A stretch of DNA of 23,403 nt from Streptomyces diastaticus subsp. diastaticus. GTDB lineage: Bacteria > Actinomycetota > Actinomycetes > Streptomycetales > Streptomycetaceae. The notes under the pieces are model-generated. The model searched no databases. It was given only the letters and a program-made list of their open reading frames with translations, and was not told the origin of the DNA. Made by a program: the position numbers and the translations under genes. Position 1 is the stretch's first letter; each line of letters starts with the position of its first letter. The stretch lies in assembly GCF_011170125.1 (NCBI RefSeq), contig NZ_BLLN01000008.1, forward strand, positions 1-23,403, in the 5' to 3' direction. Below are positions 1-9,950 of the stretch, in pieces.

Positions 1-45
1 TCGGCTGACCCCGCCCTCGGAGCGGGGCGAATTCCCCATGGCTAT

Positions 46-66
46 CTAGGTTGCGTTCCTACCTAG
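46..66. promoter_or_regulatory. Probable PadR operator (left copy)
   Basis: An inverted repeat CTAGGT (46-51), nine bases, ACCTAG (61-66) lies 19 bases upstream of the PadR start. It sits in a short AT-richer island that also holds TATCTA (43-48), a possible -10 element. PadR regulators commonly bind palindromes in their own promoter, so autoregulation of the PadR/HAAS pair is inferred. Confidence 0.55.
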
Positions 67-85
67 CTCGTGGTCCTATCTCCCC

Positions 86-427
86 ATGGTGACGGACAGG
101 AGGGCCAGCTGGCTCAGAGGCGTGCTCGATCTGCTGGTGCTGTCCTGCCTGACGGACGGCGAGAGCTACGGCTACGAGATCGCCAAGCGCCTCGACGAGG
201 CCGGCCTCGGCCAGATCAAGGGCGGCACGCTCTACCCCGTACTCAACCGGCTGGAGGAGGCCGGTCTCGTACGGGCGGAGTTCCGGGCCGCCGAGCGCGG
301 CCCGGGGCGGCGCTACTACCGGTTGACCCCGGAAGGCCGCCGGGGCCTCAAGGAGCAGGGCGCGGCGTGGCGGGCGTTCCACCGCGCCGTCGAGGACGCG
401 CTGGTCCGGGGGGAGAAGGACGTATGA
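86..427 (+). CDS. PadR-family transcriptional regulator (intact copy)
   Basis: A 113-residue winged-helix repressor of the short PadR (PadR-s1) type. The family signature is clear: an N-terminal helix (RGVLDLLVLSCL), then SYGYEIAKRLDEAGL, the recognition-helix stretch IKGGTLYPVLNRLEEAGLV, and the wing with RRYYRLTPEGRRGL near residues 75-90. PadR proteins bind operator DNA as dimers and usually repress a linked membrane gene. The stop overlaps the start of the next gene by four bases (ATGA at 424-427), so the two are translationally coupled. Start is ATG 86; GTG 89 is an alternative, and no clear Shine-Dalgarno is seen. A palindrome at 46-66 suggests autoregulation. The right-arm copy (22977-23317) is frameshifted. 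Confidence 0.9.
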   Translation: MVTDRRASWLRGVLDLLVLSCLTDGESYGYEIAKRLDEAGLGQIKGGTLYPVLNRLEEAGLVRAEFRAAERGPGRRYYRLTPEGRRGLKEQGAAWRAFHRAVEDALVRGEKDV

Positions 428-1161
428 GCAGGGAGAGGACCGCGTACTTCGAGGAGCTGTCCGCGCTGCTGCGCGAGCGGGACATGCCGCCGGCCCGCGT
501 CGACGCCCTCGTGCGGGAGCTGGCCGCGTACGCGGTGGAGGCCCGCAGCCCGCTGGTGGAGGAGTTCGGCCCGGCCGGGGAACTGGCCGACCGCCTGACC
601 GACCGGCAGAGCGCGGACGCCGCGGACGGACCGGAAGCCGGGGCGGAGACCTGGGTGTGGACCGCCGACGCGCTCCAGGAGGTGCGACTGCTGGAACGGT
701 TCGGTGGCCAGGGGTGGGAGGTGGAACGCCTCGACCGCCTCGGCCGCTTCGTCTGCCGCCGCGACCGGCAGCACCCCCTGCGATGGGCCTACCGCCGCGA
801 GGCGGCCGGGCCGCGCGAGCGTGAGCGGCTCACCGGCCGGCTCGCCACCGAGGGCTGGGAGCCCTGCGGCGTCTGGGGTCCCTTCGCGTACTTCAAGCGG
901 CCCGAGGCCGCCGTCACCGGCCCCGCGGCCCGGTTGTCCCGGCCTCCCGCGCCTCCCCGGCGGCGGGTCTACTTCGCTCCGCGGCTCTGCGTGACGCTCG
1001 TGGCGAGCGTGCTCGTGGCCGTGGTCATGGTCCGGCTCGGGGCCTCGGGTACCGGTTCGACGGACGGCGAGACCCTGGCGGGAGCCCTCGTCGGCCTGGC
1101 CGCCGGCGGCCTCCTCGGTGCCCGGGTGTGGAAGTCGGCCTCGCGCAAGCACTCCGGGTAG
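424..1161 (+). CDS. HAAS-like / DUF2812-like membrane protein, PadR partner (intact copy)
   Basis: A 245-residue protein. The first 60 residues (YFEELSALLRERDMP, VRELAAYAVEA, FGPAGELADRLTD) resemble the HAAS domain often encoded next to PadR genes. Residues about 75-160 hold two GWE motifs (GQGWEVERL, TEGWEPCGVWG) and end in FAYFKR, which recalls DUF2812. Two hydrophobic segments follow, LCVTLVASVLVAVVMV and LAGALVGLAAGGLLGARVW, so the protein is probably membrane-anchored with a cytoplasmic N-terminus. The start overlaps the PadR stop by four bases; the pair forms an operon, and PadR probably controls it. It ends 43 bases from the convergent FUSC gene. The molecular role of these partners is not well established. 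The right copy is broken by two insertions. Confidence 0.75.
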   Translation: MSRERTAYFEELSALLRERDMPPARVDALVRELAAYAVEARSPLVEEFGPAGELADRLTDRQSADAADGPEAGAETWVWTADALQEVRLLERFGGQGWEVERLDRLGRFVCRRDRQHPLRWAYRREAAGPRERERLTGRLATEGWEPCGVWGPFAYFKRPEAAVTGPAARLSRPPAPPRRRVYFAPRLCVTLVASVLVAVVMVRLGASGTGSTDGETLAGALVGLAAGGLLGARVWKSASRKHSG

Positions 1162-1204
1162 CCCTTGCGCGGCTCCGGCCCCGGCTCCGGCTCCGGCTCC
1201 CGGC
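1162..1204. repeat. GGCTCC-type hexamer run between convergent genes (left copy)
   Basis: The 43-base gap between the HAAS-like and FUSC stop codons consists largely of repeats of ggctcc/ggcccc. Both transcripts end here, but no clean terminator stem is visible. The mirrored copy is at 22197-22240. Confidence 0.5.
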
Positions 1205-2935
1205 TCAGCGCCGCCCGCCGGCCACCACGTAGGCCGTGACCGCGTCGCACCCCTCCTCGGCGCGGGCCACCCGGCGCTCCAGCACCGGGAAGCGCTCGGG
1301 ATCCCGGTGCGGTTCGGCGCCGGCGGTCTCCAGCGCCTGGCGGGCCTCGGCGAGCCGGCGGTAGGCGGTACGGCGCAGCTCGTGCCGCTCGTCGGGGGAG
1401 GCGGCCGGGGCCCGCCGGTCGTAGCGGCGCCAGGCGCGGTCGGCGGCGGCGACGCGCAGTTCGGCCCGCACCCGCCACGAGTCGGGGCGGGTCAGGAAGT
1501 GCGCGGTGAGGACCAGGGCCGCGGCGATCACCGTCTCCAGGACCCGGGAGGGCAGGAGCTGCCGGTCGTCGCCGAGGAAGTCGATGAAGACGAAGACGAT
1601 CACGGTCAGGCCGAAGGTGGAGAGCGCGTAGTGGTAGCGCACGCCCGCCGCCATCACCGCGCCGAAGGCCGCCGCCACCAGCGTCTGCGCCCACTGGTCG
1701 GTCACCAGCCACGCCACCAGCGCCACCATGCCGACCCCGGCCACCGTGCCGAGGCAGCGGTTGAGGGCCCGACCGAAGACCGGCCCGAGGTCCGGCTTGT
1801 ACAGGAAGGCCACGGTCATCGGCAGCCAGTAGCCGCGCGGGCCCCGTGGCAGAAGCTGCGCCACGACGACCGCGGCCAGCGTGCACCCGCCCAGCAGCAG
1901 GGCGAACCGCAGCCGGTCGGCGAGCCGCGGACCGTCGTAGGCGGCGGGTCGGGCAGCAGCGTCAGCGAGCGGCCCGGCGCCCGGTACACCTCGGCCAGCG
2001 CCCGCAGCCACCGGCGTGTCGGCGCGAACCCGCTCCGGCTCCGGGCCGTTGCCCGGTCGCGCCGCCGGCGCCGGGCGAACGGCGCGTACCCGGCGGGAAC
2101 CACCCGGGCGGCTAGCAGCGAGGGCCCCGGAGCACCGCTGCGGCGAAGCGGGCGGCCCCCACCATGAGCCGCGGTGACCGCCCGACCAGGTGGACGGCGG
2201 CCCGGAACGGGCGGGCGCGGAGCAGCCCGCCGACGGCGTCTCCCGCTCGGCGTGCTTGCGGGAGCTGTGCACGGCGAAGCAAGGTCCTGCGCCGGTGTTG
2301 AGCGCCAGTGTCATACGGGCCCGCGCCTCGGTCGCGCCGGAGTGCCGGCCCGCGACAGGGCCCGCTCGGCCGCGTCGAAGACGGCGATGACCGCCTCCCG
2401 CTCGGGCTGTGGCGCCGCCAGAGCCAGGGCAGGCAGGTCAGCGCCAGCGCGAAACAGGGCGCCGCCCAGGCAGTTCCAGCGGCCCCGCCACCAGGGGCCG
2501 GGGACGGGGATGCCGGTGCCGCGGTCGCCCCCAGCAGCAGGTGCATCCCCGCCACCGAGGCGAGCGGCCCTCCGACGCCTCACCCACCCCGACACCAGCC
2601 CCGCCACCGCCAGCAGCGCCGCGATCCCCACCGTGGTCGCCGTACCGCAGGGCCGTCGCCCCGGCCAGCAGCCCGACCGCGGCCGACCCGCCGAGCGCCG
2701 CGATCCGCAGCGCACCGCGCCTTGTAGGGGCGGGCACTGTCCTGGCCGACCGCCCACAGTCCGCCGAGCCCGACGACGACCCCGGCCACGGGCTGGCCGA
2801 GCAGCAGCCCCACCATGAGCGGCAGCGAGACGGCCAGCGCCCCGCGCACCAGCGGCGGCCCGCGGGAACGGCGCCCGCGCGGCGCGCAACGACCGCCCCG
2901 AGCCACCCGGGCACGACGCGGCGCAGCGTGCTCAC
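1205..2935 (-). pseudogene. FUSC-family membrane exporter (left copy, heavily frameshifted)
   Basis: Mirror of 20474-22196. The C-terminal half reads well (MTVAFLYKPDLGPVFGRALNRC through VVAGGRR), including the frame around 1600-1660 where the right copy is broken. Between about 1.85 and 2.9 kb this copy has numerous insertions, deletions and substitutions relative to the right arm. In the linker around 1980-2050 there are several in about 70 bases. The damage ignores codon position, so it resembles raw read error rather than gene decay. See the right copy for function. Confidence 0.7.
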
Positions 2936-3162
2936 ACGCACTCACCGCAGATCCCGGCCCACCGGGCTCGCGCATCCACGTCCTTCCGCTCACCACTTGC
3001 TCGACACCCCTCCTCCGGCCTGCTCTGGCACCGACTCGACCGCCTCCGCGCGGGGTGGCCCGTCCCCCGGGCTCACTCACCGGGGAGGGCACGCGGCCAC
3101 GGGGCCGGACAGGACCCGGGCGGGCGCTGGAGGCATCCCCCGGGCGGCGGCGACCGGAGGGC

Positions 3163-3186
3163 GTTGCATACAAGGATAGATGCAAC
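3163..3186 (-). promoter_or_regulatory. Operator-like palindrome with embedded -10 (left copy)
   Basis: Arms GTTGCAT (3163-3169) and ATGCAAC (3180-3186) are separated by ten bases. On the minus strand the spacer reads ctatccttgt and contains TATCCT, a plausible actinomycete -10. It is 228 bases upstream of the FUSC start. Confidence 0.5.
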
Positions 3187-3740
3187 AGGTGCCGAGCGCG
3201 TTGCACCTCAGGTTTCAGTTCCCTGAACAGCTCCCGCCCGGCCCGGCGGCCCCCGCCGTCGACCCCGCCCGGCGACTCAGCCGTCCCCGGACCCCGCCCC
3301 GGCAGGAGTCCCGGCGCAGGACAGCCGCCCCGTACGGACCACCAGCGGCTGCCCCGACGCGGGGTGCCGACGCGGGGCCCCGTCGGCACCCGAGGCGGCA
3401 CGGCATAGGCGGCGACCACCGGTTCGGGCCGGGCCAGGGCGGTGCCCAAGGCCGCTCCGCCACCGCCCTCCCGCGCCCCCGTCGCGCAGCCGTACCAGGG
3501 CAGCGGCCGGCGTCCGGTGCCGCGCTCACCATGCTCGATGACGGCAGTCGCCGGAACGCCTCCGGGGTCCACTCGTCCCTCCGGACCGCTCGCCCGGCCC
3601 TCGTAGCCCGGCAAGGCGCCGCTCGCAGCTCTCGGCCGGGGCGGCGGCCCCGTCCGGTCGGCGAGAGCCGCGAGCAGTTCCAGCACCTGAGGGACCTTGG
3701 CCGGCGGCCGCTCCTCCTCGGCCTGCTCGACGGCGTCGGT

Positions 3741-3788
3741 GGCGAGGGCGAGGGCGAGGGCGAGGGCGAGGGCGAGGGCGAGGGCGAG
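3741..3788. repeat. (GGCGAG)8 microsatellite (left copy)
   Basis: Eight perfect copies of a six-base unit. On the minus strand one frame encodes (Ala-Leu)8. The copy number equals that of the right arm at 19626-19673. Confidence 0.95.
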
Positions 3789-3910
3789 GGCCTGTCCCGT
3801 CTCCCCGGCGTCCGCGTGCACCCGGGCCGGTCACCAGCTTCAGCCGGGACCGTCGTCACGTCACCCGTGTCGCCCGCGTCGCCCGTCGCGCTCGCCCGTT
3901 GCCCGGCCCG

Positions 3911-3959
3911 TCGCCCGTCGCCCGTCGCCCGTCGCCCGTCGCCCGTCGTCCGTCACCCG
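3911..3959. repeat. Heptamer tandem repeat TCGCCCG (left copy)
   Basis: Five perfect seven-base units (3911-3945) are followed by two one-mismatch units (tcgtccg, tcacccg). The unit length is not a multiple of three. The copy number and the variant units are identical to those in the right arm. Confidence 0.95.
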
Positions 3960-4348
3960 TCTCCGGGCCAGCCGCGGCCCCGTCCTGGAGCCGCTTCGCC
4001 TCGTCGTGGTCGCCGCAGGCCCGCCGGCGTCCGCCAGATGGTGGCTCCGCACGACGACGCCGTGCTGGTCCCCGCAGCCGGTGCCGGCGGCCTCGACCGA
4101 GGAGGCGAACAGGGCACACGCGCCGGCCGCGTGGCCCGGCCGGGCCTCCGGCGCCGGCGCGTCGATGCGCCCCGCCTGCACCAGCGGGCGGACCACGGTC
4201 CCGCCCGGCGCCGTGCCGCTCACCGGCGGCACCCCTGCCCGCGTCGTCCCCGCCCACCACAGAACCCCTCCGCGCGGTCGGCTCCCCGAGCCCCACCCAG
4301 GTCTCCGCCTCCGCGCACGGAGTGAGTGGCCGCGAGGCCGCCCCGGCG

Positions 4349-5906
4349 TCAGGGCTCGCACACCGCCTCCCGTGCCGGCGTCTCCTCCGGCCTGGGTGAA
4401 GAACGCCGTGACCCGGCCCGCACAGGCCCCGCCCGTCACGGTGGCGTGCTCGCCGTCGGCCACCACAAGCAGGGAGCCTCCGGTGCGGGCCCGCATCGCC
4501 CGCGCCCACGGCAGCGGTGTCACCACCTCGTCCCGGTGGGCCACCAGCAGCAGAGGGCCGCCGGCGCGGCCGGGCTCGACCGGTGGCCGGTCCGGCGCGG
4601 GCAGGCCCGCGCAGGTGCTGGTGCCCGGCACCTGACCACTGCCGGGGAACATCGGACGGGACCCTCCCAGCACCGGGTAGGTGGTCCGCCGTTCACCGTA
4701 GGGCCGCCCACTGCTCCGCGAACGACCCCGCATGGGTCACCTGCGAGCAGAGCAGCGCGGTCCCGGCGAACGGCGCCACCAGCGGCGGCGCCGCGACCCG
4801 CGCCTTCCCGTCCCCGCCCCCGTCCGGCGCCCGTCCCCGGGCCAGCGCCGCCAGCGCGGCCGCCGCCCCCGCCCGGTCGGCCGGCTCGGCGTCCAGATAC
4901 TGCTCGGTCTCCGCCGACCCGTACGTTCCCGAGGGCGTCCGCAGCGGACGCTCCGTCAGCCGGTCGCGCAGGGCGAGCAGCCTGGTGCGTACCGCCTCGG
5001 CGTCCGTGCCGAGCCGGTAGCGGGCGGAGCGGTCCGCGAGCCACGCCGCGAACCGTTCGAACCGCTGCTCCCGCGCCCGCGTCACCCGTCCAGCAGTCCC
5101 CGCAGATCCGGGTCGGGCGCCACCACCGACTCCAGCAGCATCCGGCCGGACCGGCCCGGGAACAGCGTGCGGTACGTGACGCCGAGGCTCGTCCCCCACG
5201 ACACCCCGTAGTAGTGCAGCCGGGGCGCGCCCAGCGCCGCACGCAGCGCCTCCAGGTCGCGGGCGGCGTCGGCGGTGGTCAGGGAGGCGACCCAGGCCGG
5301 GTCGGCCTCCGCGCACGCGGCGTGGGCGCGCGCCAGCCGATCCCAGTGGGCGCGGGCGGACCGGCGCGAGGGGGGCGGCGGACGGCGGACCGGCGTCCAG
5401 GGACTCGGCGGCCGGACAGACCGCGGGACGCGAGCGGCCGGTGCCGCGCACGTCCAGGCCCACCAGGTCGTACCGGTCCAGCAGCCCACGGGCGCCGCCG
5501 CCCGCCACGCCCACCGGCATCAGCCGCCCGGAGACCCCGGGACCGCCCGGGTTGAGCGCCAGCGGTTCGGCCCGGCCGCCGCCGGTGGACGGCAGCACCG
5601 CCACCGCGAGCCCGAACCGCCGTCCCTCCGGCGCCGACCAGTCCACCGGCACTGTCAGCGTGCCGCACCGCAGCCGCCCCGCGTGCCGGGCGTACGCCGG
5701 ACGGTGCTCCGCCGCGCCCCACACCTGCGCCTCGGCCTCGCTCGGCTCGGGGCAGGTGCCCCACACCAACGCGCCGGCCCGTTCCCCGCACCGGTCCCCA
5801 CCGCCACCGGCTGCCCGCCGCCGCCCGCGCACCCGCCCGCCAGCACCCCGCCGAGCAGCACCGCGGCCAGGCCCCGCACCGCCCGGGACCGTCCGCCGCC
5901 CACCAC
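4349..5906 (-). pseudogene. TAP-like alpha/beta-hydrolase lipoprotein (left copy, frameshifted)
   Basis: Mirror of the intact gene at 17511-19067. Against that copy it has five single-base indels. Extra g occurs near 4395, near 4705 and in a g-run near 5373; single bases are missing near 5090 (ccc for cccc) and near 5787. The net change is +1 base, which matches its length of 1558 against 1557. All five lie in or next to G/C runs, and the reading frame is lost. For function see the right copy. Confidence 0.8.
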
Positions 5907-6419
5907 ACCTCCAGCCGTCGACACCCGGACCGCCCCGACGATAGGCAACGCACCCCGACCGGCCCCGCGACGCGCCCCACGGCAGGGCCGACCGGGTGCC
6001 GCCCGGCCGGGCCACGCAGGGGCGGTGGACAGCACAGTGAGGGAGCGGCTGACAGTTCGTACGATGTCCGGGGCGGTCCGGGGCCGACGGCCACGCGGCA
6101 TCCGGAGGCTCACCGGTACGGGGCGGGGTGCGCGGAGAGGCGTGCAGCGCCTTCCCGGCCGGACCCCCGTGCCGGCCCGGAAGGCGCTGGTGACGCCGTC
6201 CTCGCGGCCGCCCGGACCGCCGGTCCGGAGGGACCGGGGAGCGCGGGGTGGCGCTGAGTGACGGGCCCCAGCTTGGCGAGGGGCGGCCGATCGCCGCCAC
6301 CTGGCCGGGCGACTTGGCGGTATTCTGGGTCGTCCCAGGCTCTGACCAGGGAGTTTTCCCGCCCAGGAGAGCATGCTGGGGGCCACCGGAGCCGGGGCGA
6401 GTGGGGGAGGACACACAGC
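5907..6419. other. Divergent intergenic region with strong hairpins (left copy)
   Basis: 513 bases between the divergent TAP-like and XRE genes. It contains the 45-base hairpin at 6145-6189 and, close to the XRE gene, a possible -10 (TATTCT, 6321-6326) and a strong ribosome-binding site (gggggagga) just before the ATG at 6420. An Arg-rich 65-residue reading frame begins at 6064 after TACGAT, but I do not consider it a supported gene. Confidence 0.5.
6145..6189. other. Long stable hairpin in divergent intergenic region (left copy)
   Basis: CAGCGCCTTCC at 6145-6155 pairs with GGAAGGCGCTG at 6179-6189. After one mismatch a further six G/C pairs follow, with a nine-base loop. The mirror copy is at 17228-17272. 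Confidence 0.85.
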
Positions 6420-7426
6420 ATGGCGCCGTGGAAGACGCTTCCGGAACACCTCGATCCACAGGCCAGGCGGCTGGTGGACAGGCTGAGGAGGCTCAAGGAC
6501 GCCACCGGGCTCAGTTTCACGGCCCTGGCCACGAGGACGAGTTACAGCCGTTCCTCGTGGGAGCGGTACCTGAACGGCCGTAAGCTCCCGCCGTCCGACG
6601 CCGTCGCCGAACTCGCCGCCCTCGCGGGCGCCGACCCGGACCGCATGCTCGCCCTGCACACCCTCGCCGCCCAGACCTGGACGGCACCTCCGCCGAGGGC
6701 GACCGCTCCGGCCAAGGCCGCTGGGCCGGCGGAGGCGGGCACCGTTGCGGCCGGTCGGGCCGACGTGCCCGCGGAGCCGGTCCCGGGGAAGCGCGCGCCG
6801 GCAGGGTCCGCGTCCGCGTCCGTAACCGCATCCGGGAACGTTGCCGGCCCCGAGGTGGCTCCCGAGGCCGAAGCCGCCGGGCCCGGCGAGCCGGGCGCCC
6901 CGGGCGTACCGGAGGAGCCCGCCGGCCAGGGGCGCGGCGACAACCGTGGTCATCGGCGGCTCAGCCGCTCCCGCGAAGTCCGCCCCGCGACGGCCCGCCC
7001 GCCGCGGCCTGCTGGTCGCCGGCACCGCCCTGGTCGTCGTGGCCGGCGCGCTGGCCGTCGTCTTCGGCCTCGTCCTGCCCGGGACGGGCGCCGCCGAGGC
7101 CGACGAGGAGGCAGCACCGCCGGGTGGCCGCCGAGGAGTTCACCTTCGAGCCGGGCCGCACCCACCCGTGCGACATCCACCGCTTCGAGGGCCGCCTGTA
7201 CGCGGGGCACAGCGACACCACCGAGGCCCTGCTCCAGCAGATCTCCACCACCTGGGACGTGGTCGAGGCGCAGTGCCTGCTGGAACACCGCGGGTACCGC
7301 ATCGGCAGCGTCGACGGGGCCTACGGGGCGGCCACCGAACGGGCCGTCAAACGCCTTCAGGACAAGGAAGGGCTGGTCGTCGACGGGATCATGGGCCCGC
7401 ACACCTGGGAGGTGCTGCGACGGTGA
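6420..7426 (+). pseudogene. XRE helix-turn-helix / TM / peptidoglycan-binding protein (left copy, frameshifted)
   Basis: Mirror of the intact gene at 15993-16997. Two single-base insertions break it. One is an extra a near 6942 (gacaacc for gacacc). The other is an extra g near 7110 (gaggaggcagc for gaggagcagc). The C-terminal peptidoglycan-binding part remains open as a separate frame from about 7124. The stop overlaps the start of the next gene (GTGA at 7423-7426). Confidence 0.85.
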
Positions 7427-8338
7427 CCGGCGAGCCGTCCCTGGAATGCGCCCACCTCGCCCGCGAGCTGGCCGCCCTGCGCGCCGCCACCGGACTGAGT
7501 CTGGCCGGGCTCGCCGCCCGCACCACCGCCAGCAAGTCGTCCTGGCAGCGCTATCTCGGCGGCGTCCTCATCCCGCCGCCGGAACTGGTCGGCGAACTCT
7601 GTGCCCTCGCCGGTGAACCGCCCGCGCGACTGCTGGCCCTGCGGGAACTGGCCGAGCTGTCCCGACGCCACCCCCGCCCGGCCCCGGAACCACCCGCCCC
7701 GACCCGAGCCGCCACCCCGGCCGCCCCCGAGATCCCCGGGCCGAGGCGACAAGCGGCGCCCGGCACGGGAAACGACGCATCCGCAGAGGCCGCCTCCGAC
7801 ACCGCGCTCCCGGCCGACGGCGCCTTATCCGCCCCACCGGGCTCCGGCCGCCCCGCGCGCGTCCCGTTCCATCGCCGCCGGGGGAACCGTCCTCACCGGC
7901 GCCGGGGCACTGGCGACCGCCGCCATGGTGGCCGGGGCCCTGCTGCTCGGCGGCGCCCGCGAGGAGCCGGCCGACGAGGGGCTCTGGCCGGGCTGCGTGG
8001 GCGAACAGTGCCGGGGCAAGTCCTCGCAGGCGCAGGGGTGCGGTATCCCCGGCAGCGGTCTGCGGACCGTCGCGGAGCAGGGGTTCGGCGGACGGACGGC
8101 GGTCGAGATCCGCTACAGCCCCTCCTGCCGGGCCAGTTGGGTACGCGTCCGGTTCGGCTCGGTCGGGGACCGCGTCGAGATCACCGGTCCGGGCCGGGAG
8201 AGCCAGTCCGCCGAGGTCGCCGACAAGTACGACGCGCTCGACTACCTCTCCACCCCGATGCTCGCGGGCGGACCCGAGGGCATGACGGCCTGCCTCGTCC
8301 GCGCGGACGGCGAGGAGCGGCACTGCTTCCGGTCGTGA
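7423..8338 (+). pseudogene. XRE helix-turn-helix / TM / DUF2690 protein (left copy, frameshifted)
   Basis: Mirror of the intact gene at 15082-15996. One extra a near 7884 (gggggaaccg for gggggaccg) shifts the frame just before the membrane segment, so the helix-turn-helix and the extracytoplasmic domain fall in different frames. The length is 916 bases against 915 in the intact copy. Confidence 0.85.
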
Positions 8339-8380
8339 GGTGTCCGGACCGAGGGTGCTCGCCGTCGCCCTCGCGCAGCG

Positions 8381-8413
8381 GGACCCGGGCGCGTGGTCCA
8401 CGCGCCCGGGTCC
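8381..8413. terminator. Bidirectional terminator (left copy)
   Basis: A perfect 16-bp stem (GGACCCGGGCGCGTGG and its complement) around a single central base lies between two convergent genes. It can serve both strands; the U-tract is absent, as usual in this GC range. Confidence 0.85.
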
Positions 8414-8436
8414 GGGGTGAGGAGAGGGGGAGGGTG

Positions 8437-8796
8437 TCAGTTGTCCGAGTAGCTGAAGTCTCCGACGGTCCACGCGCTGACGTCCTCGATCGCCACGCGG
8501 TACATGCCGCCGGTCTCGGGGATGCCCACCGTGCCCTGGAGGATGCGCGCCACGTGGAAGTGCAGGTGCCGGGGAGGACCGTCCTCCCGCGAATCGTCGG
8601 TGAAGACGGAGGAGAACGCGCCCAACTGGACCGAGTCCGCCAGAACCTCCGAGACCCGTTCGCGCCACACGGCCTCGGGAGCCAGCCGCCCGGTGATGAC
8701 GGCGCCACCGGTGACCACGGTCAGAGACATCTGGTTGCTGCGCCCGGACTCCACCAGCGCGGCGATGTCAACGAGCAGTGCGTCAGTCTTCGACAT
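8437..8796 (-). CDS. Small GvpU-like protein (left copy)
   Basis: Encodes the same 119 residues as the right copy at 14624-14983, with no frame-changing difference. It starts at ATG 8796, nine bases after a TAGACT -10 (8805-8810 on the minus strand), which suggests a leaderless mRNA. It lies downstream of the trmH-like gene and converges on the XRE pair. See the right copy for the description. Confidence 0.75.
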   Translation of the reverse strand: MSKTDALLVDIAALVESGRSNQMSLTVVTGGAVITGRLAPEAVWRERVSEVLADSVQLGAFSSVFTDDSREDGPPRHLHFHVARILQGTVGIPETGGMYRVAIEDVSAWTVGDFSYSDN

Positions 8797-8813
8797 GGAA
8801 CCCGAGTCTAATG

Positions 8814-8849
8814 CCCGCCGAGCCGCCCTGAGCAGCGGCGCTCGGCGGG
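8814..8849 (-). terminator. Hairpin after trmH-like gene (left copy)
   Basis: A 10-bp stem, CCCGCCGAGC with GCTCGGCGGG, has a 16-base loop and lies just after the trmH-like stop. It directly precedes the promoter of the small downstream gene. Confidence 0.65.
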
Positions 8850-8860
8850 GAGCGGCCCGG

Positions 8861-9697
8861 TCAGCGGCCGCGCCGCCCGGCGGTGATCCGCTGCCGCGAA
8901 GCCTCGTAGAGCACGGCCGTCGCCGCGTTGGCCGCGTTGAGCGAACTCGCCGCCCCCGCCATCGGGATGCTCACCGTGGCGTCGCACAGCTCGCGCCAGG
9001 TGCTGGAGAGCCCGGACGTCTCGTTGCCCACCAGCAGCAGCACCGGCTGGGTGAAGTCGAACGCGTGGACGTCCGCGTCGCCCTTCTCGTCGGTCCCCAC
9101 CAGGACGAGCGGACACCCGGCGGCGCGCCGCCGCTCCACCCACGCCATCACCTCGGCCGGCGAGGGCACCCGCACGGTCGGCAGGGAGAACAGCGAGCCG
9201 GTCGTCGCCCGTACGCTCTTGGGGTCGTACACGTCGGCGGCGTGCCCGGAGACGATCACGCCGTGCGCGCCGAACGCGTCCGCCGACCGGATGACACTGC
9301 CGATGTTGCCCGGGCCGGCCGGCCGGTCGAAGAGGACCCCCAGGAAGTCCGGCCCGGTCCCGATCCGCTCCAGGTCGTCGGCGGGCAGCTCGACCACGGC
9401 GACCACCTCCGGCGCACCCTCGGCCTTCTCCCCGAGGTCGGCCAGCAGCTCCGGCGCGAGAGCGACCCGCTCGGCCGGGACCGTTTGCAGCAGCTCCCGC
9501 GCCCAGCCGGACAGCTTCCGGCTGTCGTCGTACAACAACGTGGTGACAGGCCAGCCGTACTCCACGGCCAAGGAGATCGGCCGTACCCCCTGCACCAGGA
9601 ACCGCCCCAGTTGATTGCGCTTCTTCCGGTTCCCCAGCAGCGCCTCCCACTGCTGGAACCGGGCATTGCGAGACGTGACCCGCTGCGCCCCAGCCAT
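8861..9697 (-). CDS. TrmH/SpoU-family RNA 2'-O-methyltransferase (left copy)
   Basis: Encodes the same 278-residue protein as 13723-14559, uninterrupted in both arms. The start is ATG at 9697, chosen because the protein from there begins MAGAQRVTSRNARFQQW, as is typical of SpoU-type substrate-binding N-termini. The open frame extends 54 codons further upstream into non-coding DNA next to the tRNA. See the right copy for motifs. Confidence 0.9.
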   Translation of the reverse strand: MAGAQRVTSRNARFQQWEALLGNRKKRNQLGRFLVQGVRPISLAVEYGWPVTTLLYDDSRKLSGWARELLQTVPAERVALAPELLADLGEKAEGAPEVVAVVELPADDLERIGTGPDFLGVLFDRPAGPGNIGSVIRSADAFGAHGVIVSGHAADVYDPKSVRATTGSLFSLPTVRVPSPAEVMAWVERRRAAGCPLVLVGTDEKGDADVHAFDFTQPVLLLVGNETSGLSSTWRELCDATVSIPMAGAASSLNAANAATAVLYEASRQRITAGRRGR

Positions 9698-9874
9698 CCG
9701 TACTCCCACTCCCACCCGACCACGACGACCGGGCGACACCACGCCGCCCCGCGAGGTCCGCACCGACGAGGCTGAAACCCTACCCGGGGCAGGACGGCAC
9801 GGAGCGGGCGGTGAGGCGGGGGAGGGCATCGGCGCAGGGCGGCGACGGCCGTGGAACACCGCACGATGTTCCGC

Positions 9875-9950
9875 TGGCGCCCCCGGCAGGACTCGAACCT
9901 GCGGCCAAGCGCTTAGAAGGCGCCTGCTCTATCCACTGAGCTACGGGGGC
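9875..9950 (-). tRNA. tRNA-Arg(TCT) (left copy)
   Basis: Mirror of 13470-13545. It shows the full cloverleaf, anticodon TCT and encoded 3' CCA, and is 76 bases long. It is identical to the right copy. Confidence 0.95.

Larger units (their letters stand above)
2936..4348. other. Low-complexity intergenic region (left copy)
   Basis: Mirror of 19068-20473. It holds the palindromic operator at 3163-3186, the GGCGAG hexamer array at 3741-3788 and the TCGCCCG heptamer array at 3911-3959. On the minus strand one frame from 3821 stays open for over 1 kb and encodes an Ala-Leu repeat, but most of it is Gly/Arg/Pro-rich and I do not recognise it. No other gene is supported. Confidence 0.5.

Noticed and set aside
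1..60. Linear-replicon telomere at the window ends
   Set aside because: The ends do not show the run of short nested palindromes typical of Streptomyces telomeres. They lie in the promoter region of an ordinary PadR gene.
6064..6261. Arg-rich 65-residue reading frame after TACGAT in the divergent gap
   Set aside because: Its composition matches random GC-rich translation, it runs through the 45-base hairpin, and it has no ribosome site.
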